From the NCBI GenBank assembly GCA_018384375.1, contig JAHAYJ010000078.1, positions 1 to 32,470 on the forward strand: 32,470 nt of DNA, given 5' to 3'. Position 1 is the first letter of the stretch. Every line of letters starts with the position of its first letter. The position numbers were made by a program, and so were the translations under genes. The notes under the pieces are model-generated. The model saw only the letters and a list, made by a program, of their open reading frames with translations. It was not told the origin of the DNA and made no database searches. Positions 1-9,083 of this stretch are shown here, piece by piece. The stretch comes from Lachnospiraceae bacterium (GTDB lineage: Bacteria; Bacillota; Clostridia; Lachnospirales; Lachnospiraceae).

Positions 1-53
1 GTAAAATATTTACATAAAATTCCTAAAAACCGGGAATAAAATTGTAAAAAATA

Positions 54-82
54 TTCACTTTTTGGTAAATATATGGTATACT
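54..82 (+). promoter_or_regulatory. Candidate sigma-A promoter for glgC
   Basis: TTCACT at 54-59 (4 of 6 to the -35 consensus) is followed after 17 bases by TATACT at 77-82 (5 of 6 to the -10 consensus). The surrounding sequence is very AT-rich. It would start a leader of about 60 bases before the glgC ATG. It is inferred from consensus only. Confidence 0.5.
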
Positions 83-151
83 ATTCATACATTTTATGAT
101 TGGTACCTATATCAAAAATAAAGTACAAAACTACTTGTAAGAGGTGATGAC

Positions 152-1426
152 ATGATTAAGAAGGAAATGATTGCCATGTTACTGGCAGGAGGTCAGGGAA
201 GCAGGCTTGGCGTTCTGACATCCAAGGTAGCTAAGCCGGCGGTTTCTTTTGGTGGAAAATACCGGATTATTGACTTCCCGCTAAGCAACTGTATCAATTC
301 AGGAGTTGATACGGTAGGAGTGCTGACACAGTATCAGCCCCTTAGACTGAACACGCATATCGGTATCGGTATTCCGTGGGACCTTGACAGAAACATCGGT
401 GGTGTGACAGTGCTTCCTCCCTATGAAAAGAGCACGAACAGCGAATGGTATACGGGTACAGCCAATGCAATCTATCAGAATCTGGATTATATGGAGAGCT
501 TTAATCCGGAATATGTTCTGATTCTTTCGGGAGATCATATCTATAAAATGGATTATGAGGTGATGCTGGATTTTCACAAGGAGAAGGGTGCTGATGTGAC
601 GATCGCAGTTATGCCTGTTCCTATAGAAGAAGCAAAGCGTTTCGGTATTATGATTACCGATGAGAACAGAAAAATCACGGATTTTGAAGAAAAGCCGGCC
701 AATCCCAGGAGCAATCTGGCATCCATGGGAATTTACATATTTAACTGGAAAACCTTAAAGGAAGCGCTTTTAGCCAATGCAGAGCAGCCGGGACTTGATT
801 TTGGTAAGCATGTGATTCCGTATTGCCACAGCAAGGGTGATCCCCTTTATGCATATGAATTCACGGGCTACTGGAAGGACGTAGGAACCCTGAATTCTTA
901 CTGGCAGGCAAACATGGAACTGATTGATATTGTTCCTGAATTCAACCTGTATGAGGAATACTGGAAAATCTATACGAGAAGTGAGATCCTGCCGCCTCAG
1001 TACATTGCTGACAATACGGTTGTGGAGCGCAGTATTATCGGAGAAGGCTCGGAAATTTACGGGAAGGTCTACAATTCCGTTATCGGTTGTGGCGTTACCA
1101 TCGGCAAGGATACGATTGTGCGGGATTCCATCATCATGAATAATACAGTGATCGGCGAAAATTGTGAGCTTTATAAAGCAATTGTGGCAGAAAATGTGGA
1201 TATCGGAAATTACGTGAAGCTTGGAATCGGAGATGAGGTACCAAATGAAACGGATCCGAACATCTATAACAGCGGTATTGTCACGATCGGTGAAAAGAGC
1301 GTGATTCCTGACGGTATTACAGTGGGCAAGAATTCCTGCATATTCGGAGTTACTTCGGTTGATGATTTCAAGGACAAATATCTTGCAAGTGGAAAAACAT
1401 TAATTAAGGCAGGTGACGACAAGTGA
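152..1426 (+). CDS. glgC: Glucose-1-phosphate adenylyltransferase, catalytic subunit
   Basis: This enzyme makes ADP-glucose from glucose-1-phosphate and ATP, the committed step of bacterial glycogen synthesis in the cytoplasm. The 424-residue product has the nucleotidyltransferase signature [10 protein letters not shown] at residues 10-19, the [11 protein letters not shown] segment at 28-38 and [10 protein letters not shown] at 126-135, where D128 matches the catalytic aspartate of the family. The last third has the isoleucine-rich hexapeptide pattern of a left-handed beta-helix. Length is normal for GlgC. The ATG at 152 has a GAGGTG ribosome site at 141-146. The stop overlaps the glgD start in GTGA, so the two are translationally coupled, as expected for a GlgC/GlgD pair in Firmicutes. 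Confidence 0.95.
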   Translation: MIKKEMIAMLLAGGQGSRLGVLTSKVAKPAVSFGGKYRIIDFPLSNCINSGVDTVGVLTQYQPLRLNTHIGIGIPWDLDRNIGGVTVLPPYEKSTNSEWYTGTANAIYQNLDYMESFNPEYVLILSGDHIYKMDYEVMLDFHKEKGADVTIAVMPVPIEEAKRFGIMITDENRKITDFEEKPANPRSNLASMGIYIFNWKTLKEALLANAEQPGLDFGKHVIPYCHSKGDPLYAYEFTGYWKDVGTLNSYWQANMELIDIVPEFNLYEEYWKIYTRSEILPPQYIADNTVVERSIIGEGSEIYGKVYNSVIGCGVTIGKDTIVRDSIIMNNTVIGENCELYKAIVAENVDIGNYVKLGIGDEVPNETDPNIYNSGIVTIGEKSVIPDGITVGKNSCIFGVTSVDDFKDKYLASGKTLIKAGDDK

Positions 1427-2541
1427 GAGCAATCGGTATAGTATTAGCAGGTGGAAACAGTTTCAGAATGAAGGAACTCTCGCAGAAGAGAGCCGTGTGC
1501 GCAATGCCCATCGCAGGCAGTTATCGAAGCATTGACTTTGCACTCAGCAATATGTCCAATTCTCATATTCAGAAGGTTGCTGTGTTTACACAGTATAATG
1601 CAAGAAGCCTGAATGAGCATTTAAGCTCCTCAAAATGGTGGGACTTTGGGCGTAAACAGGGTGGCTTGTATGTGTTCACACCGGCAGTTACGGCAGAGAG
1701 CAGTTCCTGGTACAGGGGAACAGCAGATGCCATTGCCCAGAATTTGTCCTTCCTTAAAAATAGCCATGAGCCTTATGTGGTAATTGCTTCCGGTGACTGC
1801 GTCTATAAGATGGACTACAATAAGGTGTTGGAGTATCATATAGCCAAAAAGGCTGATATCACGGTTGTGTGTAAGGACATGGGACCGGAGGTAAATGTAG
1901 ACCGGTTTGGCACCATTAAAATGAATGAGGAAAGCCGGATAGAGGAATTTGAAGAGAAGCCTGTGGTGGCGAAATCCAATACCATATCCTGTGGTATTTA
2001 CGTGGTCAGAAGAAGACAGCTGATTGAGATGATTGAGAAATGTGCGGAGGAAGACAGATATGATTTCGTTAAGGACATCCTGATCCGCTATAAGAATATG
2101 AAGAGGATTTATGGTTACAAGCTGCAGGATTATTGGAGAAATATCGCGACAGTAGAGGATTATTTCAATACCAACATGGATTTTCTCAATGCAGATATCA
2201 GAAACTACTTCTTTAAGCAGTATCCGGATATATACTCAAAGGTGGATGACCTTCCGCCTGCAAAGTATAACGTAGGGGCTAAGATCAAGAACAGTCTGAT
2301 CTCCAGTGGCTGTATCATTAATGGTACAGTAGAGGATTCTGTTATCTTTAAGAAGACCTATATTGGAAATAACTGCTATATTAAGAATTCTATTATCTTG
2401 AATGATGTTTACATCGGAGATAATACACATATTGAAAACTGTATTGTGGAAAGCAGAGATACGATTCGCGCGAATTCCTATCATGCAGGTACCGATGGCA
2501 TCAAGATTGTGATAGAACGAAATGACAGATATGTGATCTAA
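1423..2541 (+). CDS. glgD: Glucose-1-phosphate adenylyltransferase, GlgD subunit
   Basis: This 372-residue GlgC paralogue is the GlgD type found next to glgC in Firmicutes, where it forms a mixed complex with GlgC and modulates it. The N-terminal loop is degenerate: LAGGNSFRM at residues 8-16 replaces GGxGxRL, and [15 protein letters not shown] at 21-35 lacks the Lys-Pro-Ala-Val seen in Glg[10 protein letters not shown] at 124-132 keeps the aspartate. A beta-helix tail follows. These changes fit a mainly regulatory role, which is family knowledge and not shown here. The GTG start at 1423 overlaps the glgC stop by 4 bases, with AGGTGA at 1411-1416 as ribosome site. Confidence 0.93.
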   Translation: MRAIGIVLAGGNSFRMKELSQKRAVCAMPIAGSYRSIDFALSNMSNSHIQKVAVFTQYNARSLNEHLSSSKWWDFGRKQGGLYVFTPAVTAESSSWYRGTADAIAQNLSFLKNSHEPYVVIASGDCVYKMDYNKVLEYHIAKKADITVVCKDMGPEVNVDRFGTIKMNEESRIEEFEEKPVVAKSNTISCGIYVVRRRQLIEMIEKCAEEDRYDFVKDILIRYKNMKRIYGYKLQDYWRNIATVEDYFNTNMDFLNADIRNYFFKQYPDIYSKVDDLPPAKYNVGAKIKNSLISSGCIINGTVEDSVIFKKTYIGNNCYIKNSIILNDVYIGDNTHIENCIVESRDTIRANSYHAGTDGIKIVIERNDRYVI

Positions 2542-2567
2542 AGGAATACGATTAAGGGGGAAAGGAA

Positions 2568-2840
2568 ATGCAAATTACTGATGTACGGGTGAGGAAAATT
2601 ACAAAAGAGGGGAAAATGAAAGCGATTGTCTCAATCACAATTGATGATGAATTTGTAATTCACGACATTAAGGTGATTGAGGGAGACAAGGGATTATTCA
2701 TTGCAATGCCGAGCAAAAAGGCAACAGATGGTGAATACAGGGATATTGCCCATCCCATTAATTCATCTACCAGGGAACGGATCCAGAATACAATTCTGGA
2801 CAGCTACCAGAAGGCACTCCTTGAGCCGGATGAGGAATAG
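2568..2840 (+). CDS. spoVG: Septation/sporulation regulator SpoVG
   Basis: SpoVG is a small nucleic-acid-binding regulator. In Bacillus it acts in septation and sporulation, and in other Gram-positives it affects surface polysaccharide and virulence genes. The 90-residue product is collinear with the family: [10 protein letters not shown] at the start, [20 protein letters not shown] at residues 29-48, and a conserved [11 protein letters not shown] segment. The ATG at 2568 follows a GGGGGAAAGG purine tract. Only 26 bases separate it from glgD, so it is probably co-transcribed with glgCD. A strong terminator follows directly. Confidence 0.95.
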   Translation: MQITDVRVRKITKEGKMKAIVSITIDDEFVIHDIKVIEGDKGLFIAMPSKKATDGEYRDIAHPINSSTRERIQNTILDSYQKALLEPDEE

Positions 2841-2851
2841 GAACTATAAGG

Positions 2852-2887
2852 AAGAGGCTGCTTTACTTGAAAAGCAGCCTCTTTTTT
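2852..2887 (+). terminator. Rho-independent terminator after spoVG
   Basis: A perfect 13-base-pair stem pairs 2852-2864 with 2871-2883 around the loop ACTTGA. It runs into six T at 2882-2887. It would end the glgC-glgD-spoVG transcript. Confidence 0.88.
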
Positions 2888-2895
2888 AGTATGAT
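2867..2895 (+). promoter_or_regulatory. Candidate promoter for pth-mfd inside the spoVG terminator
   Basis: TTGAAA at 2867-2872 (5 of 6 to the -35 consensus) and TATGAT at 2890-2895 (5 of 6 to the -10 consensus) are 17 bases apart. The -35 covers the loop and first stem bases of the terminator, and the T-tract lies in the spacer. The start would fall near 2902, ahead of the GGAGG at 2914. Confidence 0.5.
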
Positions 2896-2929
2896 GATTC
2901 TGTAAATTTTTGTGGAGGGATCATGGAAA

Positions 2930-3532
2930 ATGTTTGTGATTGCAGGACTTGGAAATCCCAAAAAGGAATATGATAATACCAGGCATAATATAGGATTTGC
3001 ATTTATTGATGCGTTGGCTGAAAAATATAGCATTTCAGTTATGGATGTAAAGCATAAAGCACTTACCGGAAAGGGCATCATAAACGGACAGAAGGTTATT
3101 CTGGTGAAGCCTCTGACCTTTATGAATTTGAGCGGAGAGAGTATCAGGCCCATAAGTGATTACTATAAGATTGATACAGCAAAAGAATTGATCGTGATTT
3201 CGGATGATATCAGTTTGCCGCCCGGACAGATTCGGATACGGAAGAAGGGGAGTGCCGGCGGGCATAATGGTCTTAAGAATATCATTCAGCATTTGGGAAA
3301 TGAAGAATTTCAGAGAATTCGGATCGGTGTTGGAGAGAAGCCGAAGGGATATGATCTTGCAGACTATGTACTGGGACATTTCTCTAAGGAAGAGCAACCG
3401 CTTATGCAAGAGGGTATCAAAAGGGCAATGGAAGCAGCCGCAATGATGCTGGAGGGCGATATTGACCGGGCGATGAACGAGTTTAACAGGAAAGGATATA
3501 TTTCACATGAGGGCATTGACGGCACCCCTTGA
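2930..3532 (+). CDS. pth: Peptidyl-tRNA hydrolase
   Basis: Pth recycles peptidyl-tRNA released from stalled ribosomes by cutting the ester bond. The product from the ATG at 2930 is 200 residues. It shows AGLGNP at 5-10, the catalytic histidine H19 in NTRHN, N66 in LTFMNLSGES, D92/D93 in ISDDISLPPG and N113 in GSAGGHNGLKN, all matching the known active-site set. A GTG at 2912 is in frame six codons upstream, but it overlaps the GGAGGGA ribosome site (2914-2920) that serves 2930 at 9-base spacing, so 2930 is preferred. The end overlaps mfd by 26 bases, a pth-mfd pairing common in Firmicutes. Confidence 0.95.
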   Translation: MFVIAGLGNPKKEYDNTRHNIGFAFIDALAEKYSISVMDVKHKALTGKGIINGQKVILVKPLTFMNLSGESIRPISDYYKIDTAKELIVISDDISLPPGQIRIRKKGSAGGHNGLKNIIQHLGNEEFQRIRIGVGEKPKGYDLADYVLGHFSKEEQPLMQEGIKRAMEAAAMMLEGDIDRAMNEFNRKGYISHEGIDGTP

Positions 3533-6500
3533 GGAACTGGGAGAGCTTGAAGAAATAAAAAAACAACTGAAAAAGGATCAGATCTGTGTCAGTCTTACAG
3601 GCTGTGTGGAATCCCAGAAGCTTCACATGATTTATGGTCTGGGAGAAGAATTCCGCAATAAACTGATCGTAACCTTTAGTGACCTTCGGGTGAAGGAACT
3701 GATGGAGGATTACCGTTTCTATGACAGAAATGTAGTGGCATATCCATCCAAGGATTTGATCTTTTATCAGGCGGATATTCATGGGAATCAACTGATAAAA
3801 GAGAGAATCAAATGTCTTCGGCGAATGCTGGAGGGGAAACCGGTTACGGTCATTACCACCTTTAGCAGCCTGATGGCTCCGCAAATTCCACTTTCGGCAT
3901 GGCAGAAGCATCTGCTGAAAATTGACGGAAATACTTCCGTGGATGAGGGAAAGCTGGCAGAAACGTTAGTGGAAATGGGATACGAAAAGAACTACCAGGT
4001 AGAGGCACCGGGGCAGTTCAGCATCCGTGGCGGTATTATAGATATTTTTGACTTGACGGAGGAGAACCCCTACCGCATTGAACTATGGGGAGACGAGGTG
4101 GAGTCTATCCGCAGCTTTGATGTATTGAGCCAGCGCTCAGTGGAAAAGCTTTCTGGTATTACCATCTATCCTGCAAGCGAAATGCTGCTTTCCAGCAGAC
4201 GGTTGCAGAAGGGGATGGAGAGCATTGAGAAGGACGCTGTGGCCTTCTCTGCAAAGCTTCGTAAGGAATTTCATACGGAAGAAGCACATAGAGTGGAGCT
4301 CCAACTGAAGGAACTGAAAGAGCAGGTATTTGAGTTCCGCAACCTGGTGAATCTGGATGCCTATGTCCATTATTTTTACGAGAATACCGTATCGTTTTTG
4401 GAACTGTTTGATAAAGACAAAACCTGTGTCTTTGTGGATGAACCGGCGAGAGTGCTGGAGCATGCACAAGCAATAGAACTGGAATTCCGGGAAAGTATGA
4501 TGCACAGGCTGGAAAAGGGCTATATCCTGCCGGGACAGATGGATCTTTTATATTCCCGCCAGCAGATCGCTGCGAAATTGGAGAACTGCCGTGTTGCCAC
4601 AGTAGCAGCGCTGGAACTGAAAAACACGCTCTTTAAACCGGAGAAAAGAGCGGATATTTCCGTGAAGAGTATTTCTTCCTATAATAATAGCTTTGAGGCA
4701 TTGGTACAGGATCTGAAGCGTTATCGGAAAAATGGTTTCCGGGTGCTTCTTTTGTCCGGTTCAAGAACCAGGGCAGAGAGACTTGCTGCAGATCTGAGGG
4801 ATCATGAACTGACAGCCTTTTATTCTGAAGATCCTGACAGAGAAGTGCAACCCGGCGAGATCATGACCTTTTACGGAAGAGCGTTAAAGGGCTTTGAGTA
4901 TCCGCTTCTTAAATTTGCTGTCATCTCAGAAAGTGACATTTTCGGCTCTGACAAAAAGAAGAAAAAAAAGAAAAAGACTTATGAAGGAAGAAAGATTAAT
5001 GATTTTAACGAACTGCAGATTGGAGATTATGTGGTTCATGAAAATCATGGTCTTGGAATCTATCGGGGAATTGAAAAGGTTGAGGTTGAAAAGGTTGTCA
5101 AAGATTATATCAAGATAGAATATCGGGATGGTGGAAATCTTTATGTTCTGGCAACCGGTCTTGATGTGATCCAGAAGTATGCTTCAGCAGATGCGAGAAG
5201 ACCTAAGCTGAACAAGCTGGGAAGTCAGGAATGGAACAAAACCAAGAGCAAGGTTAGGGAAGCAACTGCGCAGGTGGCGAAAGATCTGGTGGAGCTTTAT
5301 GCCATCCGGCAGCAGAAAAGCGGATTTCAATACGGAAAGGATACGGTCTGGCAGAAGGAGTTTGAAGAAATGTTTCCCTTTGAGGAAACGGAGGATCAGC
5401 TGGCGGCGATTGCTGCTACCAAGAAGGACATGGAGAGCAGCAAGATCATGGATCGTCTGATCTGCGGTGATGTGGGCTACGGCAAGACGGAAATTGCCAT
5501 AAGGGCAGCCTTCAAGGCAGTGCAGGAGGGAAAACAGGTCGTTTATCTGGTTCCTACCACGATTCTGGCGCAGCAGCACTATAATACCTTTGTGCAGAGG
5601 ATGAAGGATTTCCCGGTGAGGGTAGACCTGCTTTGCCGATTCCGCACAAGCGCAGAACAGAAGAAGACGGTGGAGGATCTGAAAAAAGGGTTTGTGGATA
5701 TCGTGATCGGCACGCATAGAGTTCTTTCAAAGGATGTGGTATTTAAGGATCTGGGCCTTTTGATCATTGACGAGGAGCAGAGATTCGGGGTTGCTCATAA
5801 AGAAAAGATCAAGAAGATGAAAGAGGATGTTGATGTACTGACGTTGACGGCAACACCCATTCCCCGAACCCTTCACATGAGTCTGATCGGAATCAGGGAT
5901 ATGAGCGTGTTGGAGGAGGCACCCGGGGATAGAATGCCAATCCAGACCTATGTGATGGAATATAATGAAGAAATGGTTCGGGAAGCAATTGTCAGGGAGC
6001 TATCCAGAAACGGACAGGTCTATTACGTCTATAACAGAGTGAATCATATTGCGGATGTAACAGCATCTATAAAGGCGCTGGTACCGGAGGCAAACGTTGC
6101 TTTTGCCCATGGGCAGATGCAGGAGAGAGAACTGGAACGGATCATGTATGATTTCATTAACGGGGAGATCGATGTTCTCGTGTCCACCACAATTATTGAA
6201 ACTGGGCTGGATATCTCAAATGTGAATACCATGATCATTCATGACTCCGATAATATGGGCCTTTCCCAGTTGTATCAGTTGAGAGGCCGGGTGGGTAGAA
6301 GCAATCGGACGGCATATGCTTTTCTGATGTATCGGAGAGACAAGATGCTGAAGGAGGTGGCAGAAAAGCGCCTTTCTGCGATCAAGGAATTTACAGATCT
6401 GGGAAGCGGTTTTAAAATTGCCATGCGGGATCTGGAAATCCGCGGCGCAGGCAATCTGCTTGGGGTAAAGCAGCATGGGCATATGCAGGCGGTCGGCTAT

Positions 6501-7028
6501 GATCTATATTGCAAAATGCTGAATGAGGCTGTTAAGAATTTGAAGGGTATTGATACTATTGAGGATTTCAGCACAACGGTAGATCTGGATGTAGATGCGT
6601 TTATTCCTCCTTCCTATATTGTGAATGAGATTCAAAAGCTGGATATTTATAAGCGCATTGCAGGACTGGAAAATCAGACAGAGTGCGATGACATGAAGGA
6701 TGAGCTTTTAGACCGCTTTGGAGAGATACCTGCTGCGGTCCAAAACCTGTTCCGTATTTCCATGATCCGCGTGCAGGCGCATAAGCTTTATGCTACAGAG
6801 GTGAAGGGAAAGAATGGCGAGATCAGGATTACCTTAAAACCGGATGCAAAGATCCGGGCGGAGCAAATTCCGGAGCTTCTAAAAAAACAGGAGAAGCTTA
6901 CCTTTAATTACAAGATGCTGTGCTTCCTGAAGCATTACAAAAAATGTGGAATGGTAGAGAGGGATGCGCAACAGCTTTTAAATTTAACAGAGGAGCTGCT
7001 TAATGCAATGCAAGAAGAACTGCTGTAA
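3507..7028 (+). CDS. mfd: Transcription-repair coupling factor Mfd
   Basis: Mfd is an ATP-driven DNA translocase that removes RNA polymerase stalled at lesions and recruits UvrA. The 1173-residue length is typical. The N-terminal part is the UvrB-like homology region (GGIIDIFD near 175). The polymerase-interaction domain follows near 500-570 (GDYVVHENHGLGIY). Helicase motifs are complete: Walker A GDVGYGKT at 654-661, DEEQ at 755-758, TATPIPRT, STTIIETGLD and QLRGRVGR at 924-931. A run of eight lysines at 483-490, encoded by an A-rich stretch with A8 at 4962-4969, lies in the linker before the polymerase-interaction domain. The ATG at 3507 has AGGAAAGG upstream inside pth. Confidence 0.96.
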   Translation: MRALTAPLEELGELEEIKKQLKKDQICVSLTGCVESQKLHMIYGLGEEFRNKLIVTFSDLRVKELMEDYRFYDRNVVAYPSKDLIFYQADIHGNQLIKERIKCLRRMLEGKPVTVITTFSSLMAPQIPLSAWQKHLLKIDGNTSVDEGKLAETLVEMGYEKNYQVEAPGQFSIRGGIIDIFDLTEENPYRIELWGDEVESIRSFDVLSQRSVEKLSGITIYPASEMLLSSRRLQKGMESIEKDAVAFSAKLRKEFHTEEAHRVELQLKELKEQVFEFRNLVNLDAYVHYFYENTVSFLELFDKDKTCVFVDEPARVLEHAQAIELEFRESMMHRLEKGYILPGQMDLLYSRQQIAAKLENCRVATVAALELKNTLFKPEKRADISVKSISSYNNSFEALVQDLKRYRKNGFRVLLLSGSRTRAERLAADLRDHELTAFYSEDPDREVQPGEIMTFYGRALKGFEYPLLKFAVISESDIFGSDKKKKKKKKTYEGRKINDFNELQIGDYVVHENHGLGIYRGIEKVEVEKVVKDYIKIEYRDGGNLYVLATGLDVIQKYASADARRPKLNKLGSQEWNKTKSKVREATAQVAKDLVELYAIRQQKSGFQYGKDTVWQKEFEEMFPFEETEDQLAAIAATKKDMESSKIMDRLICGDVGYGKTEIAIRAAFKAVQEGKQVVYLVPTTILAQQHYNTFVQRMKDFPVRVDLLCRFRTSAEQKKTVEDLKKGFVDIVIGTHRVLSKDVVFKDLGLLIIDEEQRFGVAHKEKIKKMKEDVDVLTLTATPIPRTLHMSLIGIRDMSVLEEAPGDRMPIQTYVMEYNEEMVREAIVRELSRNGQVYYVYNRVNHIADVTASIKALVPEANVAFAHGQMQERELERIMYDFINGEIDVLVSTTIIETGLDISNVNTMIIHDSDNMGLSQLYQLRGRVGRSNRTAYAFLMYRRDKMLKEVAEKRLSAIKEFTDLGSGFKIAMRDLEIRGAGNLLGVKQHGHMQAVGYDLYCKMLNEAVKNLKGIDTIEDFSTTVDLDVDAFIPPSYIVNEIQKLDIYKRIAGLENQTECDDMKDELLDRFGEIPAAVQNLFRISMIRVQAHKLYATEVKGKNGEIRITLKPDAKIRAEQIPELLKKQEKLTFNYKMLCFLKHYKKCGMVERDAQQLLNLTEELLNAMQEELL

Positions 7029-7045
7029 AAGGCAGTTCTTTTTTT
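7015..7045 (+). terminator. Rho-independent terminator at the end of mfd
   Basis: AAGAACTGC at 7015-7023 pairs with GCAGTTCTT at 7032-7040 around an 8-base loop, followed by T at 7039-7045. The left arm and loop contain the last codons and stop codon of mfd. The T-tract overlaps the first Pho-box-like repeat of the next gene. Confidence 0.82.
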
Positions 7046-7107
7046 ACATAAATCTTACAAACAACTTACGCAAATGTGATATTTTCTTTTTCTTACAAAT
7101 GCTAACA
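7043..7107 (+). promoter_or_regulatory. Pho-box-like direct repeats upstream of pstS
   Basis: TTTACA (7043-7048), CTTACA (7054-7059) and CTTACG (7065-7070) recur at exactly 11-base spacing. A second pair, CTTACA (7092-7097) and CTAACA (7102-7107), is 10 bases apart. Known PhoB and PhoP sites are 6-7-base direct repeats with an 11-base period. TATTTT at 7080-7085 could be the -10, placed 9 bases after the third repeat, the geometry of activator-dependent pho promoters. The cognate regulator is probably the response regulator encoded at the end of this operon. Confidence 0.6.
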
Positions 7108-7178
7108 TGAGCAAAGAGATGAGGAAAGAAAAAGAAAGCAACCCATCAAAATATTTTATATAAGAGGAGAAATGAAAA

Positions 7179-8117
7179 ATGATCAAGAGTAAGAAAATTT
7201 TAGCACTCATTTGTGCAGTAGCAATGACCGCCGGATTAATGGCATGCGGATCTAAGGAAGCTGAGGCTGAGAGTACGGCACAGGTATCAAATGAGACAGT
7301 AGTAGAGACAAAGGAAGAGACAAAGACGGAAAGTACAAATGCAGAGGAGCCGAAGGCAGAGGAAACAGGGTCAGCAGATATCAGCGGAACGGTTTCCATG
7401 GCAGGCAGCACCTCCATGGAGAAACTTGCAAACGCTGTGGCAGAAAGCTTTATGGCAAAATATCCTGAAGTGACTGTAACAGCAGAATTTACAGGTTCGT
7501 CCGCAGGAATTGAATCCGTGACTGCCGGAAGCGTAGATATCGGTAACTCGTCAAGAGCACTGAAGGATGAGGAAAAAGCCGCAGGAGTTGTAGAAAATAT
7601 TGTAGCAATTGATGGAATTGCTGTCATCGTAGATCCTGCAAACACGGTCAAGGACCTGACAAAGGATCAGCTGATCAGCATTTATACGGGTGAAACAAAG
7701 AACTGGAGCGAGCTTGGCGGCGAGGATGCACCGATCGTAGTTGTCGGGCGTGAAGCAGGGTCCGGTACCAGAGGTGCTTTTGAAGAACTTCTTAAGATCG
7801 AGGATGCGTGTGCATATGCAAGTGAGCTTGACAGCACCGGTGCAGTGATCGCAAAGATAGCTTCTACTCCCGGAGCAATCGGTTATGCTTCTCTGGATGC
7901 AGTGAATGATACGGTCAAAGCGGTTGCATTGGAGGGCGTTGAACCTACAGTTGAGAATATCAAGGCGGGAAATTATTTCTTGAGCAGACCTTTTGTAATG
8001 GCTACCAAGGGAGAGATTTCAGAACAGAGCGCAGCGGTTCAGGAGTTATTTGCATACCTTGCATCTGATGAAGGCAAGGAAGTCATCAAGGGTGTAGGAC
8101 TGATCACAGTAGACTGA
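7179..8117 (+). CDS. pstS: Phosphate ABC transporter, substrate-binding lipoprotein PstS
   Basis: PstS captures inorganic phosphate outside the membrane and hands it to PstCA. The 312-residue product starts with a lipoprotein signal: KSKK, a hydrophobic stretch, and the lipobox LMAC with C23 as lipidated residue. An acidic, low-complexity linker (about 24-65) follows. The binding domain has AGSTSMEKLA, TGSSAGIESV and the phosphate-loop-like REAGSGTRGAFEEL. Its proximal position behind Pho-box-like repeats fits induction by phosphate starvation. GAGGAG at 7164-7169 serves the ATG at 7179. An ATG at 7172 is out of frame. Confidence 0.95.
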   Translation: MIKSKKILALICAVAMTAGLMACGSKEAEAESTAQVSNETVVETKEETKTESTNAEEPKAEETGSADISGTVSMAGSTSMEKLANAVAESFMAKYPEVTVTAEFTGSSAGIESVTAGSVDIGNSSRALKDEEKAAGVVENIVAIDGIAVIVDPANTVKDLTKDQLISIYTGETKNWSELGGEDAPIVVVGREAGSGTRGAFEELLKIEDACAYASELDSTGAVIAKIASTPGAIGYASLDAVNDTVKAVALEGVEPTVENIKAGNYFLSRPFVMATKGEISEQSAAVQELFAYLASDEGKEVIKGVGLITVD

Positions 8118-8147
8118 TCGATCGGTTCAGTGGAAGTGAGGTAAACT

Positions 8148-9083
8148 TTGAACGGACAGGAAAGCTTTTCAATCATAGGCAATCATAAAAATAAGTCCGC
8201 AGTGGAAAAAACAGCACAGGGTATCTTTACCCTGTGCGCGTTTATTGCAATACTGGCGGTCATTTCTATCACGGTATATATGGTTATCAACGGAATACCG
8301 GCGTTCTTTGACGTGGGAATAAAGGAGATCCTATTTGGAACAGTGTGGAAACCGGCAGCAGAGGACCCCTCCTTTGGTATCCTGTATGTCATTCTGACTT
8401 CTATTGTGGGAACGACAATGGCAGTATTGCTTGGTGTTCCCATTGGCCTTCTCACAGCAGTGTTTCTTGCTGAGACAGCTCCGAAGAGGCTGGCGGCGGT
8501 GGTAAAGCCTGCAGTGGAACTGCTGGCGGGAATTCCCTCCGTCATCTATGGTCTGTTGGGACTTATGGTATTAAACCCGCTGATGTACAAACTGGAGATG
8601 GCAGTATTTAAGGGTTCCGACACTCACCAGTTTACCGGAGGTGCGAATCTGCTTTCGGCGGTAATCGTGCTGGCAGTAATGATTCTGCCTACTGTAATTA
8701 ATATTAGCGAATCGGCGATCAGAGCAGTGCCCTCTCAATTAAAATCTGCTTCATTGGCACTTGGCGCCTCTCATATCCAGACGATTTTTAAAGTGATCCT
8801 TCCGGCTGCAAAATCCGGCATCATCACAGCGATTGTTCTGGGCGTAGGACGTGCCATCGGTGAGGCCATGGCAATTACCCTGGTGTCCGGAAGTTCAGTC
8901 AATATGCCTCTTCCCTTTAATTCTGTCAGATTCCTGACCACTGCAATTGTCAGTGAAATGGGATATGCGGCCGGTCTGCACAGACAAGTACTGTTTACCA
9001 TAGGCCTGGTACTCTTTGTATTTATCATGGTCATTAATATTACACTGAGCAGGATTCTGAAGAAGGGAGATCGGGAATCATGA
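8148..9083 (+). CDS. pstC: Phosphate ABC transporter permease PstC
   Basis: PstC is one of the two membrane permeases of the high-affinity phosphate importer. The 311-residue product has an N-terminal transmembrane helix near 22-44, then about five more. The cytoplasmic loop ASLALGASHIQTIFKVILP, followed by GVGRAIGEAMAI, is the binding-protein-dependent permease (EAA-type) signature. The start appears to be TTG at 8148, with GAGG at 8138-8141. The next in-frame ATG lies within or after the first membrane helix and would damage it. The stop overlaps the pstA start (ATGA). Confidence 0.93.
   Translation: MNGQESFSIIGNHKNKSAVEKTAQGIFTLCAFIAILAVISITVYMVINGIPAFFDVGIKEILFGTVWKPAAEDPSFGILYVILTSIVGTTMAVLLGVPIGLLTAVFLAETAPKRLAAVVKPAVELLAGIPSVIYGLLGLMVLNPLMYKLEMAVFKGSDTHQFTGGANLLSAVIVLAVMILPTVINISESAIRAVPSQLKSASLALGASHIQTIFKVILPAAKSGIITAIVLGVGRAIGEAMAITLVSGSSVNMPLPFNSVRFLTTAIVSEMGYAAGLHRQVLFTIGLVLFVFIMVINITLSRILKKGDRES

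Noticed and set aside
2912-2929. In-frame GTG start for pth
   Set aside because: It overlaps the GGAGGGA ribosome site that fits the ATG at 2930, and would add six residues before the conserved MFVIAGLGNP start.
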